Source of the DNA: Pararhodobacter zhoushanensis
Lineage (GTDB): Bacteria > Pseudomonadota > Alphaproteobacteria > Rhodobacterales > Rhodobacteraceae
DNA: 64,000 nucleotides
Direction of reading: 5' to 3'
Assembly (NCBI RefSeq): GCF_003990445.1
Contig: NZ_REEZ01000001.1
Coordinates: 310,001 to 374,000 of the forward strand
The notes beneath the pieces are model-generated. The model made no database searches, had not been told where the DNA came from, and was given only the letters and a program-made list of their open reading frames with translations. Position numbers and translations under genes: made by a program. Of this stretch, positions 1-9,797 are shown piece by piece (positions within the stretch are counted from its first letter, which is position 1; each line of letters starts with the position of its first letter).

Positions 1-263
1 CCAGCCTGTATCATCTGGCACGCTCGGGCTCGGCCCGGATGTGGCCCGAAGGCACCGACAGCATGAGCATCGAAGGCACCCGCGCCCTGCCCGCGATCTG
101 GGATGATATGGCAGGCTTTGGCGAGGACTTCATGGCGCTGCAAACCGCGACCGAAACCATGATGAACGCCGCCGGCACCGATCTGGCGTCGCTCCAGGGC
201 GCGATGGGTCCCTTGGGCAGCGCTTGCGGCGGCTGCCACCAGTCCTTCCGTCAGCCGCAATAA
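1..263 (+). CDS. Cytochrome c' (class II cytochrome c), 3' end only
   Basis: This is the C-terminal part of a reading frame that is already open at the first base of the window (frame beginning at position 3), so the 5' end is missing. The visible 86 residues are mostly helical and end with a CGGCH heme-binding motif seven residues from the C-terminus. A heme site near the C-terminus is the hallmark of class II cytochromes c' (four-helix-bundle, periplasmic, heme c). The downstream diheme cytochrome gene starts 5 bases after the stop, so the two are probably one transcription unit. The family call is fairly secure; the partner and physiological role are not visible. Confidence 0.8.
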   Translation, partial: SLYHLARSGSARMWPEGTDSMSIEGTRALPAIWDDMAGFGEDFMALQTATETMMNAAGTDLASLQGAMGPLGSACGGCHQSFRQPQ

Positions 264-267
264 GCTG

Positions 268-1182
268 ATGATGAAACGGCTGGTACAAGGCGCCATCGTC
301 CTCGCCGCTCTTGGTGGAGGCGTTTTTTGGGTCCTGACCCGGCCATCGGCGCTGCCAGAGGAAACTTTGGCAGCGCTCACCGCCCATGACGCTGACGCAG
401 CGCGCGGCGAGGCGGTTTTCTGGCAGGGCGGCTGTGCCAGTTGCCATACCGGCCCCGGTGTGGGGTTCGATGCGCTGACCGAGGCGCGTCTGGTGCTTGG
501 CGGCGGGCGCGAATTTGCCACACCCTTTGGCACCTTTTACGCCCCCAACATCTCGATGGACCCGCAACAGGGCATCGGCACCTGGACGCTGACCGAATTC
601 GCCACAGCCCTCACCGAAGGTGTCTCGCCCGAGGGTGAGCACTACTATCCCGCCTTCCCTTACACGACCTATACCCACGCCACGCCGGGCGATGTCGCCG
701 ATCTGTGGGCGTTCTGGCAGACGCTGCCCGCCGATCCGACACCGTCACGCGCGCATGACGTGAGTTTTCCCTTCTCGATGCGCCGGGCGGTCGGCATGTG
801 GAAGCTGCTGAATTTCAACACTGATTTCGTGCGCCCCGTCCCCACGGATCCGGTGGAATCCCGCGGTCACTATCTGGTCGAGGCTTTGGGCCATTGCGGC
901 GAATGCCACACCCCGCGCGACGCGCTTGGGGGACTGGACCGCGCAAACTGGCTGGCCGGAGCGCCCAATCCCGTGGGCCAGGGCCGGATCCCTGCGCTGC
1001 CACCCCAAGGCTGGAGCGCTTTCGACATCACCGCCTATCTTGAGACAGGCTTCACCCCCGAATTTGATACGGCCGGAGGTGAAATGGCTGGGGTCATTGC
1101 GAACACCAGCCGGATTTCGGCCCAGGATCGCGCAGCGATCGGGGCTTATCTGGTGACGCTCAGATCATCGCCCAGTCCGTGA
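268..1182 (+). CDS. Membrane-anchored diheme cytochrome c
   Basis: 304 residues. An N-terminal hydrophobic segment (about residues 6-23) after MMKR is an uncleaved anchor or signal peptide. Two CxxCH heme c sites follow: CASCH near residue 57 and CGECH near residue 211. This is the arrangement of two-domain cytochromes c that pass electrons from periplasmic dehydrogenases to the respiratory chain. The gene follows the cytochrome c' gene after 4 bases, which suggests co-expression of two periplasmic electron carriers. Two adjacent ATG codons could serve as the start. The electron donor cannot be read from this window. Confidence 0.82.
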   Translation: MMKRLVQGAIVLAALGGGVFWVLTRPSALPEETLAALTAHDADAARGEAVFWQGGCASCHTGPGVGFDALTEARLVLGGGREFATPFGTFYAPNISMDPQQGIGTWTLTEFATALTEGVSPEGEHYYPAFPYTTYTHATPGDVADLWAFWQTLPADPTPSRAHDVSFPFSMRRAVGMWKLLNFNTDFVRPVPTDPVESRGHYLVEALGHCGECHTPRDALGGLDRANWLAGAPNPVGQGRIPALPPQGWSAFDITAYLETGFTPEFDTAGGEMAGVIANTSRISAQDRAAIGAYLVTLRSSPSP

Positions 1183-1441
1183 AGCGCGTCGTCGGGCGCG
1201 GTTGCTTGGGTGCCGGCTGAGGGGCGGATTTACGAGCGGTGGTCGACATTTGCCTGTCCTTGGGTGCTGCACGATCCGGGTTCGAATCGCACGGTGTACA
1301 TCTATGGGTCGTGCCTTGACCTCAAGAGGTTCAATGAAAAATCGGGTCACTTTTGGGCGAGTTTAAGACAAGCTCGGCGGAACTGTGCCGGGCCTGCTTT
1401 CGCGCTTGACTTGAGCGGGCCGGAACGGGAAACCAACGGGC

Positions 1442-2485
1442 ATGACAGCCGCACGTTTGACCATCGATCTCGACGCGATCGCCGCCAATTGGCAGGCGCT
1501 GTCGCGCCTGTCCGAAACCGAAACCGGGGCGACGGTGAAAGCCGATGCCTATGGCCTTGGCATCGGCCCGGTGGCGCAGCGTCTGGCCGAAGCGGGTGCG
1601 CGCACCTTCTTCGTCGCGCTGGCCGAAGAAGGGGCGACGCTGCGCAAGGCGCTCGGCACAGGTCCGCGGATCTTCGTGTTCTCGGGGCATATGGCGGGCG
1701 ACACGCAGAGCCTGCGCAACCTGAACCTGATCCCGCTGATCAACTCGGCCGAGCAGATGGTGCGCCATGCCGAGGCCTTGGCCGGACACCCGTTCGGCGT
1801 TCAGCTTGACAGCGGCATGAACCGTCTGGGGATGGAGCCCGCTGAATGGGCCGCCGTGCGCCCCATGGTCTTGCAGGCCGGTCCCCAACTGATCATGTCG
1901 CACCTTGCCTGCGCCGACGACCGGCTGCATGTGATGAACGCCGAGCAACTTGAGACCTTTACCCGCATGACAAGCGGCATCGACGCGCCGCGCTCGCTGG
2001 CGGCGACCGGTGGCATCCTGCTGGGCCGCGACTATCATTTCGACATAACGCGTCCGGGCATCGGGCTTTACGGCGGCGCGCCGTATGACGATGCCTACCC
2101 GGTCGCCACGCTGTCGCTGCCGATCATTCAGGTCCGTGATGTCGAACCCGGAGAGGCTGTCGGCTATTCCGGCACATGGGTTGCCACGCGCCCCTCGCGC
2201 ATTGCCACGGTTGCGGCGGGCTATGCCGACGGGCTGCTGCGCGCGCTGTCGGGCAAAGCGACACTGTGGGCCGGTGACACGCCCTGCCCGGTTGTCGGGC
2301 GCGTGTCGATGGACCTGATCACCTGCGACGTGACCGATCTGGCGGTTGAGCCTGACGCACTCGACATGCTGGGCGCGCACCAGACTGTCGACGCGCTGGC
2401 CGAGGTCGCCGGAACCATCGGCTATGAGATCCTTACCTCGCTGGGCGGGCGCTATCGGCGTCGCTATGTGGGCCACGGGGCATGA
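1442..2485 (+). CDS. alr: Alanine racemase
   Basis: 347 residues, a little short for the family (about 360). It is a PLP enzyme that interconverts L- and D-alanine for peptidoglycan. The PLP lysine lies in the motif VKADAYG (K33). The second catalytic residue, a tyrosine, is in GYSGTW (Y242). The C-terminal beta domain carries the conserved GRVSMD motif. The stop overlaps the next start (ATGA), so alr is translationally coupled to the MlaE-type permease, linking cell wall and envelope lipid genes. The 259 bases before it contain no gene I can support. Confidence 0.93.
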   Translation: MTAARLTIDLDAIAANWQALSRLSETETGATVKADAYGLGIGPVAQRLAEAGARTFFVALAEEGATLRKALGTGPRIFVFSGHMAGDTQSLRNLNLIPLINSAEQMVRHAEALAGHPFGVQLDSGMNRLGMEPAEWAAVRPMVLQAGPQLIMSHLACADDRLHVMNAEQLETFTRMTSGIDAPRSLAATGGILLGRDYHFDITRPGIGLYGGAPYDDAYPVATLSLPIIQVRDVEPGEAVGYSGTWVATRPSRIATVAAGYADGLLRALSGKATLWAGDTPCPVVGRVSMDLITCDVTDLAVEPDALDMLGAHQTVDALAEVAGTIGYEILTSLGGRYRRRYVGHGA

Positions 2486-3264
2486 CCGCAGCTGCGTTGT
2501 TGGGGGCGACGGGCCGGAGTTTTGCCGGGATGCTGGGTGCCCTGGGTCGCTTTGTCGGCTTCGCCGGGCAGGCGGTCGGCTGGATGCTTCGCCGGCCGTT
2601 TCATCTGCGCGAACTGGGTGTTCAACTGATCCAGATCGGCTGGCTCTCACTGCCCGTTGTCGGCATGACCGCGCTCTTTACCGGTGCCGCGCTGGCGTTG
2701 CAGATCTTTGCAGGTTCCGCGCGTTATGGCGCTGAATTCGCTGTTCCGTCGATCACCGCCATCGGCATGGTGCGCGAATTGGGACCCGTGCTGGGCGGGT
2801 TGATGGTGGCGGCGCGCGTGGCGTCTTCCATTGCGGCCGAGATCGGCACAATGAAAGTCTCAGAGCAGATAGACGCCTTGCGCACCCTGGCTGTTGAGCC
2901 GATGCAATACCTGACTGTTCCACGCCTGCTGGCAGCGACGCTTGCGATGCCGGTTCTGGTGGCCGTCGGCGATTCCATCGGTATTCTGGGCGGTTATGCG
3001 GTTGGCGTGACCCGACTGGGCTTTGATGGTCCGACCTATCTGGCCAATACGCTCGATTTTCTTGAATTTTGGGACATAGGCTCGGGCCTGGTAAAAGGTG
3101 CCGTGTTCGGGTTTCTGGTTGCCCTGTCTGGCTGCTATTTCGGCATGACCTCAGGCCGCGGCGCGCAGGGTGTGGGTGAGGCGACGAAATCGGCGGTGGT
3201 GCTGGCATCGGTGCTGATCCTTGCCTCAAACTACCTGTTGACCGAGGCGTTCTTCACCTCATGA
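2482..3264 (+). CDS. MlaE-family ABC transporter permease
   Basis: 260 residues with about five hydrophobic segments. It belongs to the MlaE (formerly DUF140) permease family, recognisable from the central region with ELGPVLGGL followed by the conserved [15 protein letters not shown] stretch. These permeases work with an MlaF ATPase in the inner membrane and move phospholipids or related lipids between the two membranes. The start overlaps the alr stop and the stop overlaps the ATPase start (ATGA both times), so the three genes form a tight operon. No MlaD (MCE) substrate-binding gene is present here; it must lie elsewhere if the transporter is complete. Confidence 0.85.
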   Translation: MTAAALLGATGRSFAGMLGALGRFVGFAGQAVGWMLRRPFHLRELGVQLIQIGWLSLPVVGMTALFTGAALALQIFAGSARYGAEFAVPSITAIGMVRELGPVLGGLMVAARVASSIAAEIGTMKVSEQIDALRTLAVEPMQYLTVPRLLAATLAMPVLVAVGDSIGILGGYAVGVTRLGFDGPTYLANTLDFLEFWDIGSGLVKGAVFGFLVALSGCYFGMTSGRGAQGVGEATKSAVVLASVLILASNYLLTEAFFTS

Positions 3265-4001
3265 TCAGCGCTGACACTCTTTTCAAAGGTTTCGGCGCCA
3301 AGCAGGTTCTGCGCGGCGTGTCGTTTGATGTGCCCAAGGGCGAAAGTCTGGTGGTCATCGGCGGTTCGGGCACCGGCAAGTCGGTGCTGCTGAAATGCCT
3401 GCTGGGACTGGAACGCCCCGACAGCGGATCGGTCGAGGTTGCGGGCCTGCGCAATCCGCGACCGCAAGTCTTGGCGGCGCATGTCGGCATGCTGTTTCAG
3501 GGGGCCGCGCTGTTTGATTCGATCCCCGTCTGGCAAAACATCGCGTTTCGTCTGATGCGCGGGCCGGGACGCCTGCGCGCGCCCGAGGCCAAGGCGCTGG
3601 CGATCGAGAAATTGGCGCGCGTTGGCTTGGACAAGGGCACGGCCGATCTGTTCCCGGCCGAGCTGTCGGGCGGGATGCAAAAGCGCGTCGGTCTGGCGCG
3701 GGCCATCGCGGGCGATCCGCCGGTGCTGTTCTTTGACGAGCCGACGGCGGGGCTGGACCCGATCATGTCGGCGGTGATCAACGCCCTGATCCGCGAAATC
3801 GTCACAGAAATGGGCGCGACAGCCCTGACCATCACCCATGACATGCGCACCCTGCGCGATGTGGCGGACAGGGTAGCGATGCTGCATGAGGGGCGATTCT
3901 ACTGGCAAGGGACCACCGCAGAGGCGTTGACCACCGATGATCCGGTGATGCGCCAGTTCACCGAAGGCCGCACCACCGGACCGATCCCTACCCTGCGCTG
4001 A
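3261..4001 (+). CDS. MlaF-type ABC transporter ATPase
   Basis: 246 residues. The Walker A motif GGSGTGKS (34-41), the signature LSGGMQKR, Walker B VLFFDEPTAGLDP and the switch histidine in THD are all present. An M-Q-K-R signature followed by VGLARA is typical of MlaF/Ttg2A ATPases that pair with MlaE permeases. The gene is translationally coupled to the permease upstream. It ends 14 bases before the stop of the convergent FliM-like gene. The specific cargo lipid is inferred from family only. Confidence 0.88.
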   Translation: MISADTLFKGFGAKQVLRGVSFDVPKGESLVVIGGSGTGKSVLLKCLLGLERPDSGSVEVAGLRNPRPQVLAAHVGMLFQGAALFDSIPVWQNIAFRLMRGPGRLRAPEAKALAIEKLARVGLDKGTADLFPAELSGGMQKRVGLARAIAGDPPVLFFDEPTAGLDPIMSAVINALIREIVTEMGATALTITHDMRTLRDVADRVAMLHEGRFYWQGTTAEALTTDDPVMRQFTEGRTTGPIPTLR

Positions 4002-4015
4002 GCACTCCACCGCGT

Positions 4016-5074
4016 TCATTCGTCCGCCTCTCCCAGATTGAGCGCAGCCATCGGCGCCATTGCTGGGAATGCCATGAGTTCTTCTTCTGCCGCATCGGGG
4101 GGCAAGGACAGTGCGGCAGGCGGGGAAAATCCCCCGTCTGGTACCGCGCTGGCGCGGACAGGCGGAGCGGCGTCGATCATGCTGTGTTGCTGCATCCCCC
4201 CCGGCCATCCGGTTAGACGTATCGCGCGCATGCCCCGCGTCTGGCCCAGCCTGCCAATGGCTTGAGGTACACCGTCCAGCGCGACCAGGCGCACCTCTTC
4301 CAGATTGGAGAGCGGCAACTCCAGCGCGCTGCCGACCCCCAACCGCAACACCTCAGCCAGAGGCAGCGTGACCCGGCCCAGTTCAGCGCGCAGCGCCGCA
4401 GGGGCGCGCAACACTGCCTCTTCCAGCGCGTTGGACCAATCCTTGACCGCTTCCGCGCCCAATGCCTCGGCCTCGACCGGGTCGACTTCCGGGGAATGGG
4501 GCAGCGCCAGCATCAGCCGCAGGGGTCGCGTGACATTGCCCGAGATCAGCGTTGCCGTCAGGGCGACCAGATCATAGTCGGTTTCATCCAGCAGGATCGG
4601 CAAGAGCCGGTGGTCAGGCACCGGGCGCGCGCAGCGCAAGGCGGATAAGGGATCATCCGGCCCCAGCGCGATCAGCGTGGTATCGATCACTTCGGACAAC
4701 AAGGCAGCGTCTGTGGTGGTCGGCCGGCGCGGCCCCGGCTGCTTTGCACCGAGACGACCGATGGTCATCGCCTCGATCAACGTGATGAACCCGTCCAGAT
4801 CGATCAGCGCCAGCGCAGGCCCGGCGCTGGTGGGGCCCAGCAAGGTGACAAAGGCCTCTGGCGCGATGCCATCGAGCAACTCGGCCAGCGTGGCAGATTT
4901 GCGATGCACCTCGCCCTGTTCGGCGACCAGCGGCGCGCCCGAGGACACCGCGTGACCAAAGGCCCGCACCAGCGTCGGCGCAGGGCCGAGAACCACGGGG
5001 GTTTCAGCCTCGGCGGGCGGGGTGCGCGGCGACAGTTTGCGCCGCAGCACCGGATCGCGGTCTAAAAGGGTCAT
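4016..5074 (-). CDS. FliM/FliN-family motor switch-like protein (SpoA domain)
   Basis: 352 residues. The C-terminal third (about 255-305) looks like a SpoA surface-presentation domain: a VGSALELPLSNLEEVRL-like strand pattern followed by GRLGQTRGMRAIRL. The middle region resembles the FliM middle domain (LLGPTSAGPALALIDLDGF, then a TxxDAALLSEVID helix). The short N-terminal CheY-binding peptide of classical FliM is not evident; the protein begins with a basic segment and then a proline-rich linker. The last 60 residues are proline/alanine/glutamate rich. No other flagellar gene lies in the window, so this is an isolated copy. A FliM-like C-ring component is the best guess. Confidence 0.6.
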   Translation of the reverse strand: MTLLDRDPVLRRKLSPRTPPAEAETPVVLGPAPTLVRAFGHAVSSGAPLVAEQGEVHRKSATLAELLDGIAPEAFVTLLGPTSAGPALALIDLDGFITLIEAMTIGRLGAKQPGPRRPTTTDAALLSEVIDTTLIALGPDDPLSALRCARPVPDHRLLPILLDETDYDLVALTATLISGNVTRPLRLMLALPHSPEVDPVEAEALGAEAVKDWSNALEEAVLRAPAALRAELGRVTLPLAEVLRLGVGSALELPLSNLEEVRLVALDGVPQAIGRLGQTRGMRAIRLTGWPGGMQQHSMIDAAPPVRASAVPDGGFSPPAALSLPPDAAEEELMAFPAMAPMAALNLGEADE

Positions 5075-5146
5075 GGCCTGATTTCCTGCACGTGCTGCAA
5101 GATCGCAGGCCGGTGTTAAAAAACCCTTGCCATTCGCCGCTTTATC

Positions 5147-6820
5147 TTACGCGTCGGACAGGCGGCTGATGACAACCATCACTTCGGGTTTCTTGCCGAT
5201 CTCATCGACGCAGCAGTTGCGGACGCGGCGGCGGATCACTTCGGTCAACCGGTCGTCCGAGGCCAGAACCTTGCGGCCCGTGCGCTCCAGCTCTTCGGCC
5301 AGCTCGTCCTCGATAACCTCGGACAAGGCCCGATTCGAGCGTCCCTGCCGGGCCAGACCCGAACAATCGGCCCAAGGATCGCCCAGCGGCTGCCCGTCTT
5401 CGTCGATCACCAGCGTGATCAGCACCATGCCGTTGAGCGCCATCTTGATGCGCTCACGCACCACGCCGTCCATCGCGCCATAGATCGCCGATCCGTCAAT
5501 ATAGAGCCGCCCGGTATCGACATGCTCGACCACCTTGGGCTCAGGCCCGGTCAGGTCCAGCATCGTGCCGTTGGGCGCAATTACCGAAATCATGCCGCGT
5601 TTCTGGGCCAGCATCGCGTGCTGACGCAAATGGCGGTGTTCGCCGTGCATCGGGATCAGCACATTGGGGCGCACCAGCTCGTGCATGCGCTCAAGGTCAG
5701 GCCGGTTGGCATGGCCCGAGACGTGGTAAATGCCTTGGCTGTTATCCGCGACATCAACGCCCTTTTCCGACAGCGCGTTGACGATGCGCAGCACGTCGCG
5801 CTCATTGCCCGGAATGGTCATCGACGAGAAGAGGAACAGATCCCCCTCTTTCAGCGAGAAGCCCAGATACGAGCCGCGCGCCAGTTGCGCCGAGGCAGCG
5901 CGACGTTCACCCTGACTGCCGGTGACGATCAGCATCAGGTTTTCGCGCGGGATCTCGTTGGCCTCTTCGGCGCTGACCACCAGCGGGAAGTCGTGCAGCA
6001 GCTTGGCCTCGGTCGCGGTGCGCACCATGGTCTGCATCGCGCGGCCCAGCAGGCACACTGTGCGCCCGGCAGCGCGCGCGGCCTTGGCCAGCGTGCGGAC
6101 GCGCGCCACGTTGGACGCGAAGGTCGTCGCCACCACCAGCCCGGGCGCGCCCTTGACCAGATCGGTGATCGCCTGCGGCAGCGAGCTTTCCGAGCGGCCC
6201 GGATGCGGCGAGAAGATGTTGGTCGAATCCGACACCATCACATCGACGCCCTTGTCGCCGAGCGACCGGTACAGGTCTTCGTCGAAGGGATCGCCGACGC
6301 CCGGCGCCATGTCCAGCTTGAAATCGCCTGTGTGCAGCAGACGGCCTGCCGGCGTTTCGATCAGCATCGACGAGGCTTCGGGCAGAGAGTGCGCGATGGG
6401 CAGGAACGAGACCTTGAACGGCCCCAGCTCAACCACCTCACCTTTGCCCAGTGTGATGATCTTGTCGACGGGCTGCCCCGCCTCCATCATCTTCTTGGCC
6501 GCGATCCGCGCGGTGAAATCGCGCGCATAGACCGGTGCTTTCAGGCGGCTGTAGAGATGCCCCAGCCCGCCGACATGGTCTTCATGCGCGTGGGTGATGA
6601 AGATCCCGTCCAGACGGTCGCGGCGCTTTTCCAGCCAGCTGATGTCAGCGGTGATCAGATCAATGCCGGGCGTGCCGTCCATGTCCGGAAAGGTTACCCC
6701 GATATCGACCAGGATCAACCGCTCATTGTTCTTGGGGCCATAGCCGTAGACATAGGCGTTCATGCCCACTTCTCCGGCGCCACCCAGCGGCAAATAGATC
6801 AAACGGTCTCTGGTCGTCAT
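5147..6820 (-). CDS. rnj: Ribonuclease J
   Basis: 557 residues, normal for the family. It is a metallo-beta-lactamase/beta-CASP nuclease that degrades RNA from the 5' end (5'-3' exo- and endonuclease activity) in the cytoplasm. The zinc motif HxHxDH is HAHEDH at residues 77-82. Later metal ligands are in HTGDFK and the SGHANRPDL region of the beta-CASP domain. The start overlaps the coaX stop (ATGA), placing it last in the nuoN-birA-coaX-rnj series, an arrangement I recall from other Rhodobacteraceae. The stop lies 73 bases before the start of the FliM-like gene, which is on the same strand. Confidence 0.94.
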   Translation of the reverse strand: MTTRDRLIYLPLGGAGEVGMNAYVYGYGPKNNERLILVDIGVTFPDMDGTPGIDLITADISWLEKRRDRLDGIFITHAHEDHVGGLGHLYSRLKAPVYARDFTARIAAKKMMEAGQPVDKIITLGKGEVVELGPFKVSFLPIAHSLPEASSMLIETPAGRLLHTGDFKLDMAPGVGDPFDEDLYRSLGDKGVDVMVSDSTNIFSPHPGRSESSLPQAITDLVKGAPGLVVATTFASNVARVRTLAKAARAAGRTVCLLGRAMQTMVRTATEAKLLHDFPLVVSAEEANEIPRENLMLIVTGSQGERRAASAQLARGSYLGFSLKEGDLFLFSSMTIPGNERDVLRIVNALSEKGVDVADNSQGIYHVSGHANRPDLERMHELVRPNVLIPMHGEHRHLRQHAMLAQKRGMISVIAPNGTMLDLTGPEPKVVEHVDTGRLYIDGSAIYGAMDGVVRERIKMALNGMVLITLVIDEDGQPLGDPWADCSGLARQGRSNRALSEVIEDELAEELERTGRKVLASDDRLTEVIRRRVRNCCVDEIGKKPEVMVVISRLSDA

Positions 6821-7596
6821 GCGGTCGTCAATTCCCTGTTGTATCGGTTGATGAGCACGAGGCCATGCAACGTCAGATCGTCCTCGACCGAGTCGAAGAT
6901 CTCGGTTCCTTGGTCAAAGAGCGGTGCCAGACCGCCGGTCGCGATCACGCGCATCGGCCGTTCACGCTCGATCCTGATCTGGCGCACAATGCCTTCGACC
7001 AGGCCGACATACCCCCAGTAGATGCCAGACTGCATACAGGCAACCGTATTCGTGCCAATCGCGCTTTGTGGGCGGGTGACATCGACGTGCGGAAGCGCCG
7101 CAGCGGTGCTGTGCAGCGCTTCAAGCGAGGTATTTACCCCCGGCGCGATGGCCCCGCCGATATAGGCCCCGTCAGTGTCGACCACGTCGAAGGTGGTCGC
7201 GGTGCCGAAATCCACAAGGATCAGGTCGCCGCCGTGACGGTCAAACCCGGCGACCGTGTTGACCAGACGGTCAGGACCGACGGTCGTGCCCTGATCCACG
7301 CGGGGCGGGACCGGCAGCTGGCAGTCAGGCTTGCCCACGACAATCGGGCGGCAGCCGAAATAGCGGTCACACAGGACACGCAGGTTGAACACCACGCGGG
7401 GTACGGTCGAGGAGATGATCACCTCGGTGATGTCGGCGTCGATCTTGCCGAGGTTCATCAGGGTTGAGAGCCAGACGTAGTACTGGTCGGCCGTCTGCCG
7501 GTGATCGGTCGCCGTGCGCCATGTGGCGAGGAAATCGTAGCCGTTCCAGACGGAGAAGACGGTATTGGTGTTGCCGCAGTCAATGCAGAGCAGCAT
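6817..7596 (-). CDS. coaX: Type III pantothenate kinase
   Basis: 259 residues. It catalyses the first step of coenzyme A synthesis, phosphorylation of pantothenate, using the ASKHA fold. The phosphate-1 motif is DCGNTNT (6-12), the second nucleotide motif is VDFGTATTFD, and YIGGAIAPG is the pantothenate-site motif. Position 6 is the expected catalytic aspartate. The gene lies 15 bases after birA and overlaps rnj by 4 bases, so it is part of the long minus-strand operon. Confidence 0.95.
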   Translation of the reverse strand: MLLCIDCGNTNTVFSVWNGYDFLATWRTATDHRQTADQYYVWLSTLMNLGKIDADITEVIISSTVPRVVFNLRVLCDRYFGCRPIVVGKPDCQLPVPPRVDQGTTVGPDRLVNTVAGFDRHGGDLILVDFGTATTFDVVDTDGAYIGGAIAPGVNTSLEALHSTAAALPHVDVTRPQSAIGTNTVACMQSGIYWGYVGLVEGIVRQIRIERERPMRVIATGGLAPLFDQGTEIFDSVEDDLTLHGLVLINRYNRELTTA

Positions 7597-7611
7597 GGCA
7601 ATCCTCAGCGA

Positions 7612-8355
7612 TCAGGGAAAGAAGATGTCGGCGGCGGGGATGGCGCGCGGACCTTGCGCGGTGCGCAGCACCAGCGCGCCGGTGGCGTCGATGGTCTCGA
7701 AAGTGCCCTGCACCTCTTCGGTCATCGTGCGCGCGATGAGGGTCTGGCCCAGCCGCGTGACACATTGCAGGAAAGCGGTGCGGATCGGCTCAAACCCGTA
7801 GGTCCGCAGGCGCTGGTCCCACGTGGCGAAGGCAGGGGCAAGGTGATCGAGCAAGGCTTCGGGCTGCACGGTCAGGCCGGTTTCCGTGCGCAGATTGACC
7901 GGGGGAAAGGCGGCCGCAGGGTCCGTCGGGGGCGAGGCGCGCAGGTTCACGCCGATGCCCAGCGACAGCACGCCCTGCCCCGGGCTTTCCAGCAGAATGC
8001 CCGAGAGCTTGCCGCCATTGAGCAGCACGTCATTGGGCCACTTCAGCGCAAAGCCCGCCTCAAGCCCGGTCAGCCCGATCAGCGCCTCGTGCAGCGCCAG
8101 TGCGGCCACGAAGGAGCGCAGCGCCAGTTGTTGTGGTGGTTCGTCAAGGCGTTGGATGAGCGTCGCGGCAAAGTTCCCCGAGGGGTCAACCCACGCCCTG
8201 CCCCGTCGCCCGCGCCCGGCGGTCTGACGCAGGGCGAGGATCCATGTCGGAGCTTTGAGGTCAGGCAGTCGGCGCAGGGCCTCGGCCATGGTGCTGTCCG
8301 TCTCGGACAGCACCAGCCGATCATGGCCCTGCGGCCAGTCCGGGTTAGTTGACAA
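7612..8355 (-). CDS. birA: Biotin--[acetyl-CoA-carboxylase] ligase, TTG start
   Basis: 247 residues with only the catalytic domain; there is no N-terminal helix-turn-helix, so it is a monofunctional ligase and not a bio-operon repressor. Motifs are ETDSTM near the N-terminus, the biotinyl-AMP loop GRGRRGRAW, and [19 protein letters not shown]. The start is TTG at 8353-8355. The next in-frame ATG lies inside the ETDSTM motif and would destroy the substrate pocket, so the TTG is preferred. The gene overlaps the end of nuoN by 11 bases, which suggests translational coupling. Confidence 0.9.
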   Translation of the reverse strand: MSTNPDWPQGHDRLVLSETDSTMAEALRRLPDLKAPTWILALRQTAGRGRRGRAWVDPSGNFAATLIQRLDEPPQQLALRSFVAALALHEALIGLTGLEAGFALKWPNDVLLNGGKLSGILLESPGQGVLSLGIGVNLRASPPTDPAAAFPPVNLRTETGLTVQPEALLDHLAPAFATWDQRLRTYGFEPIRTAFLQCVTRLGQTLIARTMTEEVQGTFETIDATGALVLRTAQGPRAIPAADIFFP

Positions 8356-9784
8356 GCGCCTGCGCCGCGACGGCGGCCGCGCCCTCGATCCCGAACAGAT
8401 TGATCACGCCCAGCACGGTGACCGCAGCGGCGGCCAGCGTCAGCCAGCGTTGAGCCGGGGCACCGTCGTCGTCCAGCGGGTCGATTTCGGTACCGAAGTA
8501 CATGAAATACACGATCCGCAGGTAGTAGAACGCGCCGATCACCGAGGCGATCACACCGATCACCGCCAGCACGACATAGCCGGAACCGATCACCGCAGCG
8601 AGCACGGCGAACTTGGCCCAGAAGCCGATCAACGGCGGCACGCCCGCCAGCGAGAACATCAACACCAGCAGCGCCAGTGCCTGTACCGGCTGGGCTTTGG
8701 ACAACAGGTTCAGATCGTCGATGCTCTGCACCGGGCGACCTTCACGGCGCATGGTGAGCATGAAGGCAAAGACGCCGACCGACATGGTGACGTAGATCGC
8801 CATATAGAGCAGCGTCGCCTTGACGCCCGCCTCGGTCCCGGCAGTCAGGCCCAGCAGGGCAAAGCCCATATGCGAGATCGACGAATAGGCCATCAGGCGC
8901 TTCAGGTTGCGCTGACCCAGCGCACCGATCGCACCGACCACCATCGACGCACCAGCAAGGAAGCCGAGGATCTGACCCCAGTCGCCCGGCGCTTGTCCAA
9001 AGCCGTCGAACACCAAACGCGCCAGCAGCCCCATCGCCGCAACCTTGGGTGCTGTGGCGAAGAAGGCGGTGACCGGCGTGGGCGAGCCCTCATACACGTC
9101 GGGCGTCCACATGTGGAACGGCACCGCCGAGATCTTGAAAGCAAGGCCTGCCAGCATGAAGGCCAGCCCCATCAGCAGACCAACCGGCAGGTGATCGCCG
9201 TGCACGACGCTGGCGATCCCCTCAAACCGGGTGGTGCCCGAGTAGCCGTACACCAGCGACGCGCCATAGAGCAGCAGGCCCGAGGCCAGCGCGCCCAGCA
9301 CGAAGTATTTCAGACCGGCCTCGGTCGCCTTGGCGCTGTCGCGGCGGAAGGCGGCGAGGACGTAAAGCGCCAGCGATTGCAGTTCCAGCCCCATGTAGAG
9401 CGTGATCAGATCCTGCGCCGAGACCATGACCATCATCCCGACCGTCGCCAGCGAAACAAGGATCGGATACTCGAACTTCATCATCTTGGTGCGTTCGAGA
9501 TAGTCCATGCCCATCACCAGCACCGCCGCGGCGGCCAGCAGAATGGCCATCTTGGCGAAGCGGGCAAAGGCATCCTCGACGAACAGGCCGCCGAAGGCGC
9601 TCTGCGAGACAGGTTCCTGCACGCCGATCAGCACGGCGAGCAGGATGAACACAGCCACCGTCGCCCAGGTCAGAGCCTGCGCCAGCCGGTCCTTGCCAAA
9701 GTAAGCGCCCGCCATCAGCGCCACCATCGCCCAGAGCGACAGCAGGATTTCGGGCAGCGCGATCGAAAGATCAACCGAGGTCAT
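8345..9784 (-). CDS. nuoN: NADH-quinone oxidoreductase subunit N
   Basis: 479 residues from the ATG at 9784, the start that gives the usual N-terminus of the family ([12 protein letters not shown]). It is one of three antiporter-like proton-pumping subunits in the membrane arm of complex I. About 14 hydrophobic helices and the conserved [21 protein letters not shown] segment are visible; its lysine and neighbouring glutamates form the proton path. It starts 13 bases after the nuoM stop. The reading frame is also open upstream of this ATG, but that extension overlaps nuoM and is unlikely to be translated. Confidence 0.96.
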   Translation of the reverse strand: MTSVDLSIALPEILLSLWAMVALMAGAYFGKDRLAQALTWATVAVFILLAVLIGVQEPVSQSAFGGLFVEDAFARFAKMAILLAAAAVLVMGMDYLERTKMMKFEYPILVSLATVGMMVMVSAQDLITLYMGLELQSLALYVLAAFRRDSAKATEAGLKYFVLGALASGLLLYGASLVYGYSGTTRFEGIASVVHGDHLPVGLLMGLAFMLAGLAFKISAVPFHMWTPDVYEGSPTPVTAFFATAPKVAAMGLLARLVFDGFGQAPGDWGQILGFLAGASMVVGAIGALGQRNLKRLMAYSSISHMGFALLGLTAGTEAGVKATLLYMAIYVTMSVGVFAFMLTMRREGRPVQSIDDLNLLSKAQPVQALALLVLMFSLAGVPPLIGFWAKFAVLAAVIGSGYVVLAVIGVIASVIGAFYYLRIVYFMYFGTEIDPLDDDGAPAQRWLTLAAAAVTVLGVINLFGIEGAAAVAAQALVN

Positions 9785-9797
9785 CGGAGCGGGCCTT

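Noticed and set aside
1277-1294. GGTTCGAATC sequence resembling a tRNA T-arm in the gap before alr
   Set aside because: The bases flanking the loop do not pair, and no acceptor, D or anticodon arms can be built around it.
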